The notes under the pieces: generated by a model
Database searches by the model: none
The model's input: only the letters and a program-made list of their open reading frames with translations
Told to the model about the DNA's origin: nothing
Shown here: positions 1 to 10,000 of the stretch, piece after piece
Layout: each line of letters opens with the position of its first letter
Position numbering within the stretch: the stretch's first letter is position 1
Made by a program: the position numbers and the translations under genes
DNA from: Elusimicrobiota bacterium
GTDB taxonomy: Bacteria > Elusimicrobiota > Elusimicrobia > F11
Length of the DNA: 35,784 bases
Assembly (NCBI GenBank): GCA_003140895.1
Contig: PLLH01000011.1
Coordinates: 6,388 to 42,171, forward strand
Reading direction: 5' to 3'

Positions 1-1480
1 TGTTTGTGTTCGTGAGGGTTTTGATCCGCTCGCCGTTCATATTCATAATGCGGATCCTGAAATTGTCGCTTGATAAGGAAGCGGGGATCGAAAAAGTGGC
101 GGGGCTCCCCAACGCCGGGTTAAAGGGATTGGGATACGAAAAAGTTTCATTCTGTGAAGCGGGGTTTGTCGTGAGAGGGGCGTTTGCTTGAACGGCGTGG
201 AGCGAGGCTGAGGCGTTCAAAAGGCCAAAGCCAAACGTTGTGTCAAATCCGGGCGACCCTAAGTCTGTCGCGAAAAAATCGATGTAGCGCGTCACGTCAT
301 CCACGGACATGGCGGGGTTGATGGACCTTATGAGAGCGGCCACGCCGCTCACCATCGGAGCCGAGAACGACGTGCCATCACCGATCATGGGGATCGTGCT
401 CACGCCGGAAAGAGAATAAATGTCTTTACCCGGAGCCACCAAATCGAGAGCCGTTCCCGTGCAACTAAAGGACGCCAACTCATTTGTTTTGGTGGTGGCT
501 CCCACCGCGATCACCCGGTTGATGGACGCGGGAAATTCAACCTGGCAAGGGGCTTCATTTCCGGCGGCGGCAACGACCACGACGCCTTTGCCCAGCGCGT
601 ACTCAATGGCGGCGGAAATGGATGAAGAGGTTGTCGCACCTCCCAGGCTCATGTTGATGACCGAGGCGCCGTTGTCGGCGGCGTAAATAATACCGTTGGC
701 GATCGCATCAAAGCTTCCGGATCCCAAGCTGTTCAACGCTTTGACGGCCATAACGCGGCAATTTCGGGCGATCCCGGCCATGTCGATGCCGTTGTTCGTT
801 TGAGCGGCGATGATTCCCGACACGCGCGTGCCGTGAAAGCTGCTGGCGTTGTCGGTGGGGTCGTTTCCGGCGCATTGCTCGGGGCCCAAATCGCCGCCGG
901 GGTTGTCGTTACAACCGCTCCCTGTTGCTGGATTATAATTGTTGTTCCAATCAATCATCATGGTCGCTCCATGAAGACCGGAGGTTGAGGTCGTGGACGC
1001 TGGGTTGGTCCACAGGTTTCCACTGATATCGGGGTGCGTCAAAAGAATGCCGGTGTCGATCACGGCGATGGTGATCGTCGGCGCGCCGAGCGTCACGTCC
1101 CAGGCGCCTTCCACGTTAATATAGGAGGAGTGAAGGGCGTATTGGTTAAGGGCGTAGTCGGGATCGTTGGGGGCCGTGAAGGCTTTCAAGACGCCGTTCG
1201 GTTCGGCGAATTCAACGTCCGGATCGCTCTGGAGAATTTTTAAGAACGAGTCGCGCGTTTGACCGGCCGGGATGGGCAAAATATCCACATCGATTTTATC
1301 GATGCGGCGTTGGGCGGAAACGCCGAAGGTTTGAAAGTGGCGGGCTCTGGATTCGGCCGCCCTGCTTTTGTTGTAGCGAACCAGGATTTGATTTTCCAGG
1401 GGAGCCCGGGGTTCAGCGGCGAGAGGCGAAAAGACGGTCGCGATAAAAAGAAGGGAAACGGTGAGCCGGGTGATTTTCAA
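1..1480 (-). CDS. Secreted S8 family serine protease (subtilase), 3' end cut by the window edge
   Basis: I read this frame from the reverse complement; it stays open to the left edge. The TTG start at 1480-1478 overlaps the TGA of the upstream M23 gene, so translation is probably coupled; no clear Shine-Dalgarno precedes it. A signal peptide covers about residues 1-22 (hydrophobic VSLLFIATVFSPLAA). A prodomain-like segment follows, ending near AEPNG. The catalytic triad is Asp142 in AVIDTG, His216 in FHGTRVSG and Ser371 in GTSFSAP, with the oxyanion region in VVAAAGNE. Near the cut end, after about residue 445, comes FSYPNPFNP followed by a beta-rich stretch, as in FlgD-Ig/T9SS-type C-terminal tails. 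It is likely exported and self-activated. The substrate is unknown, and the end of the tail is missing. Confidence 0.9.
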   Translation of the reverse strand, partial: MKITRLTVSLLFIATVFSPLAAEPRAPLENQILVRYNKSRAAESRARHFQTFGVSAQRRIDKIDVDILPIPAGQTRDSFLKILQSDPDVEFAEPNGVLKAFTAPNDPDYALNQYALHSSYINVEGAWDVTLGAPTITIAVIDTGILLTHPDISGNLWTNPASTTSTSGLHGATMMIDWNNNYNPATGSGCNDNPGGDLGPEQCAGNDPTDNASSFHGTRVSGIIAAQTNNGIDMAGIARNCRVMAVKALNSLGSGSFDAIANGIIYAADNGASVINMSLGGATTSSSISAAIEYALGKGVVVVAAAGNEAPCQVEFPASINRVIAVGATTKTNELASFSCTGTALDLVAPGKDIYSLSGVSTIPMIGDGTSFSAPMVSGVAALIRSINPAMSVDDVTRYIDFFATDLGSPGFDTTFGFGLLNASASLHAVQANAPLTTNPASQNETFSYPNPFNPALGSPATFSIPASLSSDNFRIRIMNMNGERIKTLTNTN

Positions 1481-2787
1481 TGGGTCGCTCGAGCGGCCGA
1501 AGACCGAGCGGTCGAAGACGGTTTATCGCTGGCGAGAGGGCCCGCGTTCAGCTCAGCGATCAGGCGGTCCCTGACGGCGTTAAAGTCCGTCATATTGGCT
1601 TTGGAGACGGCGGAGGCCGCCGGAAATTCCATGGCTAAAAAGTTGCGCGAAACGCCATCCACGATCATTTCAAAGTGAAGGTGCGGGCCGGTGGAGAGGC
1701 CGGAGTTGCCAACATTGCCGATGGACCCGCCTTGAGAAACGGACGCTCCTTGCCGGACGCCGATCCGTGAGAGATGTCCATAACGAGAAACATACTTTGA
1801 GTTGTGCCGGATCTCAACGCATTTTCCATAACCGCCTTTAACTCCGGCGAAAATCACAACCCCTTTCCCAACGGAAGACACGGGAGTTCCGATGGAGGCG
1901 GCATAGTCGGTTCCATGATGGGGGCGATAGACTCTCAAAATGGGGTGAAATCGATGGGAACTGTAACCTGACGAGATGCGGAAATTTACTTGTGTGAACG
2001 GAGCGCGCAGGAACGCTTTGCGGACGGCCTGGCCTTCCAGATCATAGTAATCTGCCCGATCCGCCAACGGAGCCTGGTAGCGAATGGCGAAATTTTCTTT
2101 TCGCTTTGTTCCCTTACCTATATAGGAGGCCGCCAATACTTTTCCACGTCCGTTCCAGAGCGGCGTGCTGCTTCCAACGATAAATTCTTGTTCCATCATC
2201 ACGCTATACTTGTCTCCGGGTCTTTGTTCAGTGAAGAAGTCGATGCGCCAGGCGAAAATATTGTCGGCGACGTCAACGATCAAATTGTCAACGAAGTTTC
2301 TGTCGTACCCTTGTTTGAGGAGGCTCTTGTACATGCTTTCGGTGACTTCTCCTGATACAAATTTTTTCATCCAGACGGTTTTTTGTTGATTCTTGTTCTG
2401 TGAAAAAATTCCTTCGGTTGAAAGTGAGACAGCATAGGTGTTAATGGGATCTGTGTGATAAAGGAATTGTTTAAAAATACCGTCGGTAGACGTAATGACT
2501 TCAAAGGTGTGGCCGGGTTTAAGAAGTCGCAGGTTGTACATCTTAGAGAAGGCGGACTCCACGTTTGTGACCATTTGTCTTTTGAGGCCTTTCCCAATCA
2601 AAATGGTAGATAGTTCGTCGCCCGCATGCACAGTGCCGGTCGAAATAACGACAAGCGGTTCTTCGGTGTGAGAGAAGGAAAAAAATCCCCCCCGGTTTCT
2701 CAAGGATAAAATCAGAAGGACCGAAATACAGAGAAGTCCTATTCCGATCCATTTCCATGGGGGGCGTTGCGGGTTCAAGTGGTCCAT
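1477..2787 (-). CDS. Membrane-anchored M23 family metallopeptidase (peptidoglycan endopeptidase type)
   Basis: This is a 436-residue protein. An N-terminal membrane anchor lies at about residues 13-29. A middle region of about 45-265 resembles the non-catalytic OapA/MepM-like part of DD-endopeptidases. The C-terminal M23 (lysostaphin-like) zinc peptidase domain runs from about 268 to 385. Expected zinc ligands are present: H291 and D294 in HHGTD, and the HxH pair H369/H371 in PHLHFE, with H338 in RYGHLS as the catalytic-site histidine. Family members cut peptide cross-links in peptidoglycan on the periplasmic side. Its TGA overlaps the start of the subtilase behind it, so both are probably made from one mRNA. 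An extended -10 sits only about 14 bp from the ATG, so the leader would be very short. The family assignment is firm; the exact bond cleaved is not known. Confidence 0.92.
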   Translation of the reverse strand: MDHLNPQRPPWKWIGIGLLCISVLLILSLRNRGGFFSFSHTEEPLVVISTGTVHAGDELSTILIGKGLKRQMVTNVESAFSKMYNLRLLKPGHTFEVITSTDGIFKQFLYHTDPINTYAVSLSTEGIFSQNKNQQKTVWMKKFVSGEVTESMYKSLLKQGYDRNFVDNLIVDVADNIFAWRIDFFTEQRPGDKYSVMMEQEFIVGSSTPLWNGRGKVLAASYIGKGTKRKENFAIRYQAPLADRADYYDLEGQAVRKAFLRAPFTQVNFRISSGYSSHRFHPILRVYRPHHGTDYAASIGTPVSSVGKGVVIFAGVKGGYGKCVEIRHNSKYVSRYGHLSRIGVRQGASVSQGGSIGNVGNSGLSTGPHLHFEMIVDGVSRNFLAMEFPAASAVSKANMTDFNAVRDRLIAELNAGPLASDKPSSTARSSAARATH

Positions 2788-2800
2788 TTTTTTTGCAGGG

Positions 2801-2809
2801 ATTATAGCA
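2801..2809 (-). promoter_or_regulatory. Extended -10 promoter for the M23-subtilase operon
   Basis: On the minus strand this reads TGCTATAAT, a TGn extended -10 with a perfect TATAAT. No good -35 lies 16-18 bp upstream, as is common for extended -10 promoters. Transcription would start around 2794, about 7 nt before the ATG at 2787, and no Shine-Dalgarno is present in between. Confidence 0.5.
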
Positions 2810-2939
2810 CATGACTTTCAACTATCTTTTTTTTGAGAAAAAAGTCTCTTGATTCCACCCGGGTTTTCATGGGGGAAGGGGCTCAAAAAAATTCTTTCAT
2901 CGACGACGAATCCCCGTTTTCTCTGGGTAATTTTGAGCG

Positions 2940-2969
2940 TTGACTTATTACAACATGTTGTGGTAGAAA
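2940..2969 (+). promoter_or_regulatory. Candidate promoter of the ribonucleotide reductase gene
   Basis: TTGACT at 2940-2945 is followed after 18 bp by TAGAAA at 2964-2969. The -35 is strong and the -10 is only a 4/6 match. It lies about 55 bp before the reductase start and overlaps the first NrdR-like box, as expected for a repressed promoter. Confidence 0.4.
2948..2963 (+). promoter_or_regulatory. NrdR-box-like operator 1
   Basis: This 16-bp site contains the perfect 12-bp palindrome ACAACATGTTGT (2950-2961). It matches about 11 of 16 positions of the NrdR box type ACACAATATATTGTGT. It lies between the candidate -35 and -10 of the reductase gene. NrdR is the ATP/dATP-responsive repressor of ribonucleotide reductase genes and normally binds paired boxes. 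Confidence 0.55.
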
Positions 2970-2979
2970 GCTTCTCACA

Positions 2980-2995
2980 CCACTATCAGCAGCGT
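2980..2995 (+). promoter_or_regulatory. NrdR-box-like operator 2
   Basis: CCACTATCAGCAGCGT has a good left half (CACTAT) and a weaker right half (AGCGT), about 10 of 16 against the NrdR box type ACACTATATATAGTGT. Its start is exactly 32 bp after that of operator 1. Paired NrdR boxes are typically 31-32 bp apart, and that spacing is the main support for this weaker site. Confidence 0.45.
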
Positions 2996-3026
2996 GGATC
3001 AATTTCTATAACGAGGTATGCTCTCC

Positions 3027-6000
3027 ATGCCAACCGACACCCTAACCAAACTAAACAAGATGAGAAAAGGCCTCAAGGTGGACTTCCGTTTCGGGGTTTC
3101 CGACAGGGATCCATTCTCCCAAATTGATTGGGAAACCCGAAGCAGCAGCATCACCAATCCCGACGGATCCGTCGTTTTTAAAATGGACAACGTCCGGGTT
3201 CCAAAAGGATGGTCGCAAGTCGCGACGGATATTCTGGCTCAAAAGTATTTTCGGAAAGCCGGAGTCCCCGTCGCCCTTAAGAAAGTGAGCGAGCCGGATG
3301 TGCCGGTGTGGCTCCAACGATCCGTGGACGGGACGCTTGATGGCAAAATAGATGATGATCAGCGATTTACATGGGAGCACGACGCCGCCCAGGTCTTTCA
3401 TCGGATGGCCGGTTGCTGGGCCTATTGGGGTTGGAAACATGGGTATTTTCTGGCGGAAGAAGATGCCCGCGCCTTCTATAATGAATCCATTTTGATGTTG
3501 GCGCGCCAGATGGGCGCCCCCAACTCTCCTCAATGGTTTAACACGGGTCTCTATTGGGCGTATGGCATTCAAGGGCCGGCCCAAGGACATTATTTTGTGG
3601 ATCCATCGACGGGACATTTGACCCGTTCGACCAACGCGTATGAACATCCCCAGCCTCACGCCTGCTTTATCCAATCCGTCAGCGACGATCTGGTCAATGA
3701 AGGCGGGATCATGGACCTATGGGTCCGCGAAGCGCGGATCTTTAAGTATGGATCCGGCACCGGTTCCAACTTCTCGGCCATTCGAGGTTCGGGAGAACCG
3801 TTGAGCGGCGGAGGGAAGTCGTCCGGCCTCATGTCATTCCTTAAAATCGGCGACCGATCCGCCGGAGCCATCAAATCCGGTGGTACCACTCGCCGCGCGG
3901 CCAAAATGGTGACGCTGGATCTGGATCATCCCGATGTCGAGGAGTACATCAATTGGAAGGTGAACGAGGAGCAAAAGGTGGCCTCTCTTGTCACCGGATC
4001 GGTTATGTGCGAGAAGAATTTAAACGAGATCCTCAAGGCGGTTCACGCTTGGCCGGAGGAGTCGGAGAAGCTGGACCGGAAGAAAAATACGCGGCTTTCC
4101 GCCGCCATCAAAGCGGCCGCCAGTCATTTCATTCCGGTCAACTATGTGGAGCGGACGCTCGCGTTGGCCCGGCAGGGAATCAAGGAGCTTAAATTCCAGA
4201 CGTACAACACCGACTGGACTTCCGAGGCGTACCTGACGGTGTCGGGGCAGAATTCCAATAACTCGCTTCGCGTTCCGAATGCCTTTATGGAAGCGGTCCA
4301 GACCCACGGCAAATGGAACTTGGTCTGGCGGACGGAAAAAGAGAAAGCCGCTCGCGAAGGCCGGGAGCCCAAGGCCTGCAAGGTCTTGGATGCGCGGCAT
4401 TTATGGGATGAGATTTCTTACGCCGCCTGGTCGTGCGCCGACCCCGGACTCCAGTTTGACACCACCATTAATGAGTGGCACACCTGCCCGGAGGACGGCC
4501 GCATCAACGCGTCCAATCCGTGCAGCGAATACATGTTTTTGGATGATACCGCGTGCAACCTGGCTTCCATCAACCTCATGAAGTTCTTGGATGAGAAAAC
4601 GGGCCAGTTCGATATCGAAGGCTATCATCACGCCGTCCGTTTATGGACCATCATTCTTGAAATCAGCGTTTTGATGGCGCAGTTCCCCAGCCAAGTTATC
4701 GCCCAGAAGTCGTACGACTTCCGGACGCTGGGATTGGGATACGCCAACTTGGGCGCCTACTTGATGGTGAACGGGATTCCCTACGACTCTCCCCAAGCCT
4801 CCGCCATCACCGGCGCCTTGACGGCGCTCATGCATTTTGGTTCCTACGCCACCTCGGCGGAAATTGCTCATGTGAAAGGCCCGTTCCCGCGGTTTTTCGC
4901 CAATCAGGAGCCGATGCTCAAAGTCATGCGCAATCATCGGCGGGCCGCTTTCAACGCGGTGCCGGAGGAATACGAAGATCTGACGGTGAAACCGATCGGC
5001 GTTGATCCGGCTGTTTGCCCGCCCGAACTGCTCAAGGCCGCCCAAGAGATGGCGGACCGGGCGTTGGCGATGGGCGAATCGCATGGGTATCGAAACGCTC
5101 AAGTGACGGTGATCGCGCCGACGGGGACTATTGGCCTTGTCATGGATTGCGATACCACCGGCATTGAGCCGGATTTCGCGCTGGTCAAATTTAAAAAATT
5201 GGCCGGCGGCGGATACTTTAAAATCATCAACAGTTCCATCCCGCCCGCCCTTCGAAAATTGGGGTATTCGGAGAATGAAATTGAAGACATGGTTCGGTAT
5301 TGCCGCGGCGCCGGAACGTTGAACGGATGCCCGCATATTAACCCGCAGAGCCTCAAAGCGAAAGGCTTCACCGATGAGGCGTTGGAGAAGATTGAAGCGG
5401 CGCTTCCCCAGTCTTTCGACATCAGCTTCGCCTTCAATAAGTTCACGTTGGGGGAAAGTTTCTGCACTTCGACGCTGGGTATTTCCGCCGATCAATTGAA
5501 TGATTGGAATTTCAGCATGCTCAAGTTCTTTGGTTTTACGGCCGACCAAATGGCCGAGGCCAACGCGTTTGTTTGCGGCACGATGATGATGGAAGGGGCG
5601 CCTCACTTAAAAGAGGAGCACCTGCCTGTGTTCGATTGCGCGAACAGATGCGGAACCAAGGGGGAACGCTACATTGATCCTCTGGCCCATATTCGAATGA
5701 TGGGGGCGGCCCAGCCGTTTATTTCCGGCGCCATTTCAAAAACCATCAATTTCCCGGCGGAAGCGACGCTGAATCAGATTCAAGAGGCGTATCTTAAGTC
5801 CTGGCAGTACATGGTGAAAGCCAACGCGCTCTACCGGGACGGGTCCAAACTCAGCCAGCCTCTCAACACGGCCGCGGATCTGGGTGAATTCGGCACCACC
5901 AATGAAGAGGCCGCCTCAACGCCGCTTCAAGTGGCGGAGAAGATTGTGCATCGGTATATCGCGAAGCGGCGGCGCTTGCCCTACCGGCGCGCCGGATACA

Positions 6001-6803
6001 CGCAGAAAGCGAAGCTCGGCGGCCACACGGTTTATCTTCGAACCGGTGAATATGACGATGGGACCCTGGGCGAGCTTTTCCTCGACATGCACAAAGAGGG
6101 CGCGGCCTTCCGGAGTCTCATGAACTGTTTCGCGATCGCGGTGTCGTTGGGGCTTCAACACGGCGTTCCGCTGGAAGAGTTTGTCGAGGCGTTTGTGTTC
6201 ACGCGGTTTGAGCCGAACGGGATTGTCGTCGGTAATCCGCGCATCAAGATGTCGACCTCTCTCATTGATTATATTTTCCGTGAGTTGGCCATCACCTATC
6301 TTGAGCGGCAAGACTTGGCGCAGGTTCAGCTGGAAGATTTGCGCGTCGATTCCGTCACGAAGCCGGTTGAGTATGAATCGGAAGAAGTGATGTCGTCTCG
6401 AATTGTTCCTTACGCGGAGCCGTCTCCCTTCAAGTTTAAAACACCGCATTCATCGCGCGTGGATTCCGGCGAGAAACTAGATATTTCGCGCCCCGCGGAC
6501 AAAACGCCCGCTCCGGTTGCGCCCCGGCTCATCAATCCTCAAGCGGGATTTTCATCCGACAATGCCGGCGGCTCTATGGCCGGTGTCGCGTCTCATCAAG
6601 CGGAGCCGCCCTCTCCGGCGCCTGTTCTTTCTCCCACATCCATGAAGGGAGTGAAGGTTGGGTTTCAATATCAGAAAAGCCAGGAGGCTCGTCTCAAAGG
6701 ATATGAAGGCGACGCCTGCCGGGAATGCGGCCAGTTCACCATGGTTCGCAATGGAACATGTCTCAAGTGCAACACGTGCGGGGCCACCTCCGGCTGCTCC
6801 TGA
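3027..6803 (+). CDS. nrdJ: Adenosylcobalamin-dependent (class II) ribonucleotide reductase, long form
   Basis: The product reduces ribonucleotides to deoxyribonucleotides using a radical generated from adenosylcobalamin. I prefer the ATG at 3027, because the GAGG at 3013-3016 lies 10 nt before it but only 1 nt before the ATG at 3018. Counted from 3018, the active site is visible: Cys216 in HACFIQS and Cys513 in [11 protein letters not shown] are the redox pair, and NPCSE at 500-504 gives Asn500, the radical Cys502 and Glu504. There is no N-terminal ATP-cone. A Pro/Ser-rich linker (about 1130-1215) leads to a Cys-rich tail (CRECG, CLKCNTC, SGC), the swinging-cysteine/zinc-ribbon-like end of NrdJ proteins. 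At about 1,258 residues it matches the long NrdJ subfamily. It stands alone, with paired NrdR-like boxes before it and a terminator after it. Confidence 0.97.
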   Translation: MPTDTLTKLNKMRKGLKVDFRFGVSDRDPFSQIDWETRSSSITNPDGSVVFKMDNVRVPKGWSQVATDILAQKYFRKAGVPVALKKVSEPDVPVWLQRSVDGTLDGKIDDDQRFTWEHDAAQVFHRMAGCWAYWGWKHGYFLAEEDARAFYNESILMLARQMGAPNSPQWFNTGLYWAYGIQGPAQGHYFVDPSTGHLTRSTNAYEHPQPHACFIQSVSDDLVNEGGIMDLWVREARIFKYGSGTGSNFSAIRGSGEPLSGGGKSSGLMSFLKIGDRSAGAIKSGGTTRRAAKMVTLDLDHPDVEEYINWKVNEEQKVASLVTGSVMCEKNLNEILKAVHAWPEESEKLDRKKNTRLSAAIKAAASHFIPVNYVERTLALARQGIKELKFQTYNTDWTSEAYLTVSGQNSNNSLRVPNAFMEAVQTHGKWNLVWRTEKEKAAREGREPKACKVLDARHLWDEISYAAWSCADPGLQFDTTINEWHTCPEDGRINASNPCSEYMFLDDTACNLASINLMKFLDEKTGQFDIEGYHHAVRLWTIILEISVLMAQFPSQVIAQKSYDFRTLGLGYANLGAYLMVNGIPYDSPQASAITGALTALMHFGSYATSAEIAHVKGPFPRFFANQEPMLKVMRNHRRAAFNAVPEEYEDLTVKPIGVDPAVCPPELLKAAQEMADRALAMGESHGYRNAQVTVIAPTGTIGLVMDCDTTGIEPDFALVKFKKLAGGGYFKIINSSIPPALRKLGYSENEIEDMVRYCRGAGTLNGCPHINPQSLKAKGFTDEALEKIEAALPQSFDISFAFNKFTLGESFCTSTLGISADQLNDWNFSMLKFFGFTADQMAEANAFVCGTMMMEGAPHLKEEHLPVFDCANRCGTKGERYIDPLAHIRMMGAAQPFISGAISKTINFPAEATLNQIQEAYLKSWQYMVKANALYRDGSKLSQPLNTAADLGEFGTTNEEAASTPLQVAEKIVHRYIAKRRRLPYRRAGYTQKAKLGGHTVYLRTGEYDDGTLGELFLDMHKEGAAFRSLMNCFAIAVSLGLQHGVPLEEFVEAFVFTRFEPNGIVVGNPRIKMSTSLIDYIFRELAITYLERQDLAQVQLEDLRVDSVTKPVEYESEEVMSSRIVPYAEPSPFKFKTPHSSRVDSGEKLDISRPADKTPAPVAPRLINPQAGFSSDNAGGSMAGVASHQAEPPSPAPVLSPTSMKGVKVGFQYQKSQEARLKGYEGDACRECGQFTMVRNGTCLKCNTCGATSGCS

Positions 6804-6836
6804 TCCCTGCTCACCAAAACCAAGATCTATTGAAAA

Positions 6837-6866
6837 AACGCCTCTAGAAATAGGGGCGTTTTTTTT
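6837..6866 (+). terminator. Intrinsic terminator of the reductase gene
   Basis: AACGCCTCTA (6837-6846), a GAAA loop and TAGGGGCGTT (6851-6860) form a 10-bp stem with one G-T pair. It is followed directly by a run of T. It lies 34 bp after the stop codon. Confidence 0.9.
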
Positions 6867-6944
6867 GTTACAGATAATTTGCGTCTTCTTAAGGCCTTTT
6901 TCATCAAAAAAATAGAATTATGCGAATCAAAAAACACCTCTATT

Positions 6945-6997
6945 TTTAAACCTATTTGTTACAAATTATTTACAAAAAATTAATGACTTCTTAATCC
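6945..6997 (+). promoter_or_regulatory. Tandem 11-bp TTAA/TTACA repeats upstream of the giant gene
   Basis: Similar 8-bp units recur on one face of the helix: TTTAAACC (6945), TGTTACAA (6957), ATTTACAA (6968), ATTAATGA (6979) and CTTAATCC (6990). The last four are exactly 11 bp apart. An 11-bp direct-repeat period is characteristic of OmpR/PhoB-type response regulators; the TTAA core recalls cyanobacterial PHO boxes and the TTTACA unit recalls Bacillus PhoP sites. The last unit ends about 35 bp before the giant gene's start. Binding is inferred, not shown. Confidence 0.4.
6954..6966 (+). promoter_or_regulatory. Perfect 13-bp palindrome upstream of the giant gene
   Basis: ATTTGT-T-ACAAAT is a perfect 6+1+6 inverted repeat 66 bp before the giant gene's ATG. 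It may be an operator for a dimeric regulator. It overlaps the 11-bp direct repeats, so the two readings compete. Confidence 0.3.
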
Positions 6998-7032
6998 CCC
7001 CGGAACCATGTTTAGTACAGGGGAGGATGTAT

Positions 7033-10000
7033 ATGTGGAATGTTTTAGCGCACAAGACTTTTAATGCGTTTCGATGGGGAGAGGCCATCCGGAAATGGCT
7101 TGCCACCTCTCTCTCCTTCTTCTTCTTTGTTTCAAACGTGGTTCTCTTGAACGCTCAAGAAACGAATGTTTGGACGGAGCGTCGCAAGAGCGTTCAATCG
7201 CTTGAAAACAGTATTTCCTCGACGGAAAAATCCCCTAAGAATGAATTCAAAATCGCGTATAACACACTGGCGCCTTCCTTCTCTCCTGGATCGTCGCCGA
7301 AGCTCGACATAAACCGGTTGTATAAAACAGAAAAAGCCGGAGACATCGTTCCGGCGAAAGCCGTCCAAATGGATCCGCGGCTGGCGGCCATCCCCCAGAA
7401 CGCCGGCACGATCAAAGAAGTGTGGGTCCGGAAAACTCAAACCTCTCCCTTGGTTGTGTTGATTCAAGACGTCCATTTGAATAACGAAGCGCAGGAAAAC
7501 ATCGCCACGATTCTGACGTCGTTACAAGGCGTGAGCGAACAAATGGGACCTCCCGCGAAATTTGTGGTGGGCGTTGAAGGAGCCTTTGGCCCGTTTGATT
7601 TTCGCCGGTTCCGCGCGTTCCCCAACAAAACATTCACCCGGGAGATCGCGCGTTTCTTTTTGTCGAACGATAAAATTTCAGCCCCCGGTTTTGTCGGACT
7701 CACGCGCGACAATCCTCCGGCGATGGTTGGAATCGACGATCCCGCCGCGTATGAAGCCAACGTGGCAGCGTACCGAACGTCTGTGCGCCACCAGTCGACG
7801 GTCGAAGGGAGCATTGAACAGGCGAAAGCTCAGGTGGAACAGGAGAAGGCCGCAACACTCAATGCGCGGCTCAAGGAATTTGACCGCCTCCAACGGTTGC
7901 ATGGCGAGGGGAAGGTGGGGCTGGCCGAATACGCCCGTCAAATGGAGTCTCTGTTGTCTCGGTCGGGGGGTTCGGACGCGGAACGTTCCGATGGAGACGG
8001 GTGGAGCGCGCGAGAGTTGGTGCTTGAACAGTTTTTGGCCGCCGCCTCGTTAGAACAGAAATTGGATTTTGCTCACGTTGAGCGCGAGCGGGCTCGCGTC
8101 GTCGAAAAGTTGGCCCGCCTCTTGAGTCAATCGGAGTTGGATGAGTTTGTCGCTCAAAGCCTTTCTTACCGGGCGGGCCGCCTTTCGTATTCCGACTTCT
8201 TTAGGACGATTCAATCTCTCATGGCGCGTCATTCGATTTCCATGGAAGAGACGCCGGCGTTTTCCAATTACATCCGCTATGTTCTCCTCTCCGACGGCAT
8301 CAACCCCGAGCGGCTGTTTTCCGCTGTTCAATCCTTGGAGCGGAGCGTTTTAAACGCGCTGGTTGAAACCCCCGCTGAAAAGGCGTTGATGCTTAAGTCG
8401 CGCAAACTCTTTTTGGCGGGGCGCCTGGTTCAATTCGCTCTCACGCCGAATGAATGGAAAGAATATTCTCAGATCAATCTTTCTTTGCCGGTTGATGGGG
8501 CTCACGGGGCCGCCGGATCCGGCTTCGATTCTCTCTTGGCGTCGTTCGAACAGTTTTATGTTCAGGCGGATCGGAGAAGCCAGAAAATCATCGGCCATCT
8601 GCTTAAGGAAGCCTCGAGTGAAGGTCACGGGACTCTTCAAGCGCTGATCGTGGGCGGGTTCCATACGCCGGCCATCACAAACATTTTGAAAGGGCGTGGC
8701 CTCTCCTACGCGGTGGTTCAGCCCAAGATATCCAAAGTCGACGGGACCTCTGGAACCAGCTACCTCTCTATTTTCTCCCGAGAGAAAACGCCGCTCGAAA
8801 AAATGTTTGAAGGAGAGAAACTCACTTTGGCGCCGACGCAGATTTTGATCGGGAGCGATCCTGCGAAAAATCCGTCCGCTTTGGCGATCACCAATGAAGC
8901 CTTGTCTGCGATGGCCGTCGAACGATGGGCGGCGGGGAATCAATCCCTCCCACCGGAGACGGGCGTGTCTGTCTCACGCGACGCTTCCGGCGCTTGGAAT
9001 GTTCTGATCGCGTATGCGAACCGGGTGATCAGCCTCCTGTTGGTTCAAGGAGACGGGAAGCGGCCCTCGGGAACCCGGGTGGTTCAACGCGTCGTCTATC
9101 CTATTATTGGAACCATCCAATATCTTGCGAAAACGCGTCCGATGGCCGAATCCTGGTTCCCGCTTCTCTCCGTCGCATTGATGAAATGGGTTTTGCCTTC
9201 CATGGGAGGAGCGTGGGCGTTGGCGGTGGTTTTAAATGCGGTCGTCTTTACCTTCCTCTTCCATGTCAATACCGTGAATGGCCGATGGGATGTGAAGCAG
9301 ATCGCCGCGCGAATCGTTGGCGCTTCGTACCTCATCGCCGCCGGTTGGGGGTTGGCTGATCCGCTTCTGTCCCTGGGGCATTTCTCATTGTTCCTTGGTT
9401 TGACGATGGGGTTCCATGCCCTTTGGAACGCCGCCATGAGGGCGATGGGGCGCGACGAGTGGCAACTTTCGACGTCGTCGGGGCCCGCCGATACAAAGAA
9501 AAAACCGGGATCAAATAAGGTTGTTGGTCCGGGTGACACCATCGTCGGACTTGAGGGGGACACGGCGGTCATGAAGGGGGCGGCCCTCCTGTCGATATTG
9601 AAAAACAAAGGCACCGGGCCCAACGTGTTCATCAATCGCATCAACGCGGCTCTCCTGGCCAAACGGCCGCTTGATATTGCCGATGCCGATATTCAGAGTC
9701 TTGAGAAAATAAAAGGACAAGAAGGGAACGCCCAAAGAGCTCGCCGGAGCCGGTCCAAATTGGCGGCGGAGTTGATCTTAACTGAATCCCATCTCGATGT
9801 CCTTCGCCAGTTGATTGTGTTGATTCCCGAGTCGGCGGATCGAGCCAATGCACAGAAGCGGGTTGAGCGGTTGGGGCGGGCCCAAGAGGACGCGTTTTTT
9901 GCCGAGCTTACTGGAGATATCGAAAAAGGCCAGCAGGAAGAACGATTGACGAAGCAACGCTTGGCCTCTGTCTCCCGCAGACCGAAAGCGGTTGCGTCGG

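Noticed and set aside
420-1678. Plus-strand frames at the left end
   Set aside because: The minus strand here encodes the full subtilase triad and the M23 C-terminus, so these plus-strand frames are shadows.
2788-3026. Cobalamin riboswitch before the B12-dependent reductase
   Set aside because: The distance from the candidate promoter to the start is too short, and no B12-box-like conserved segment was found.
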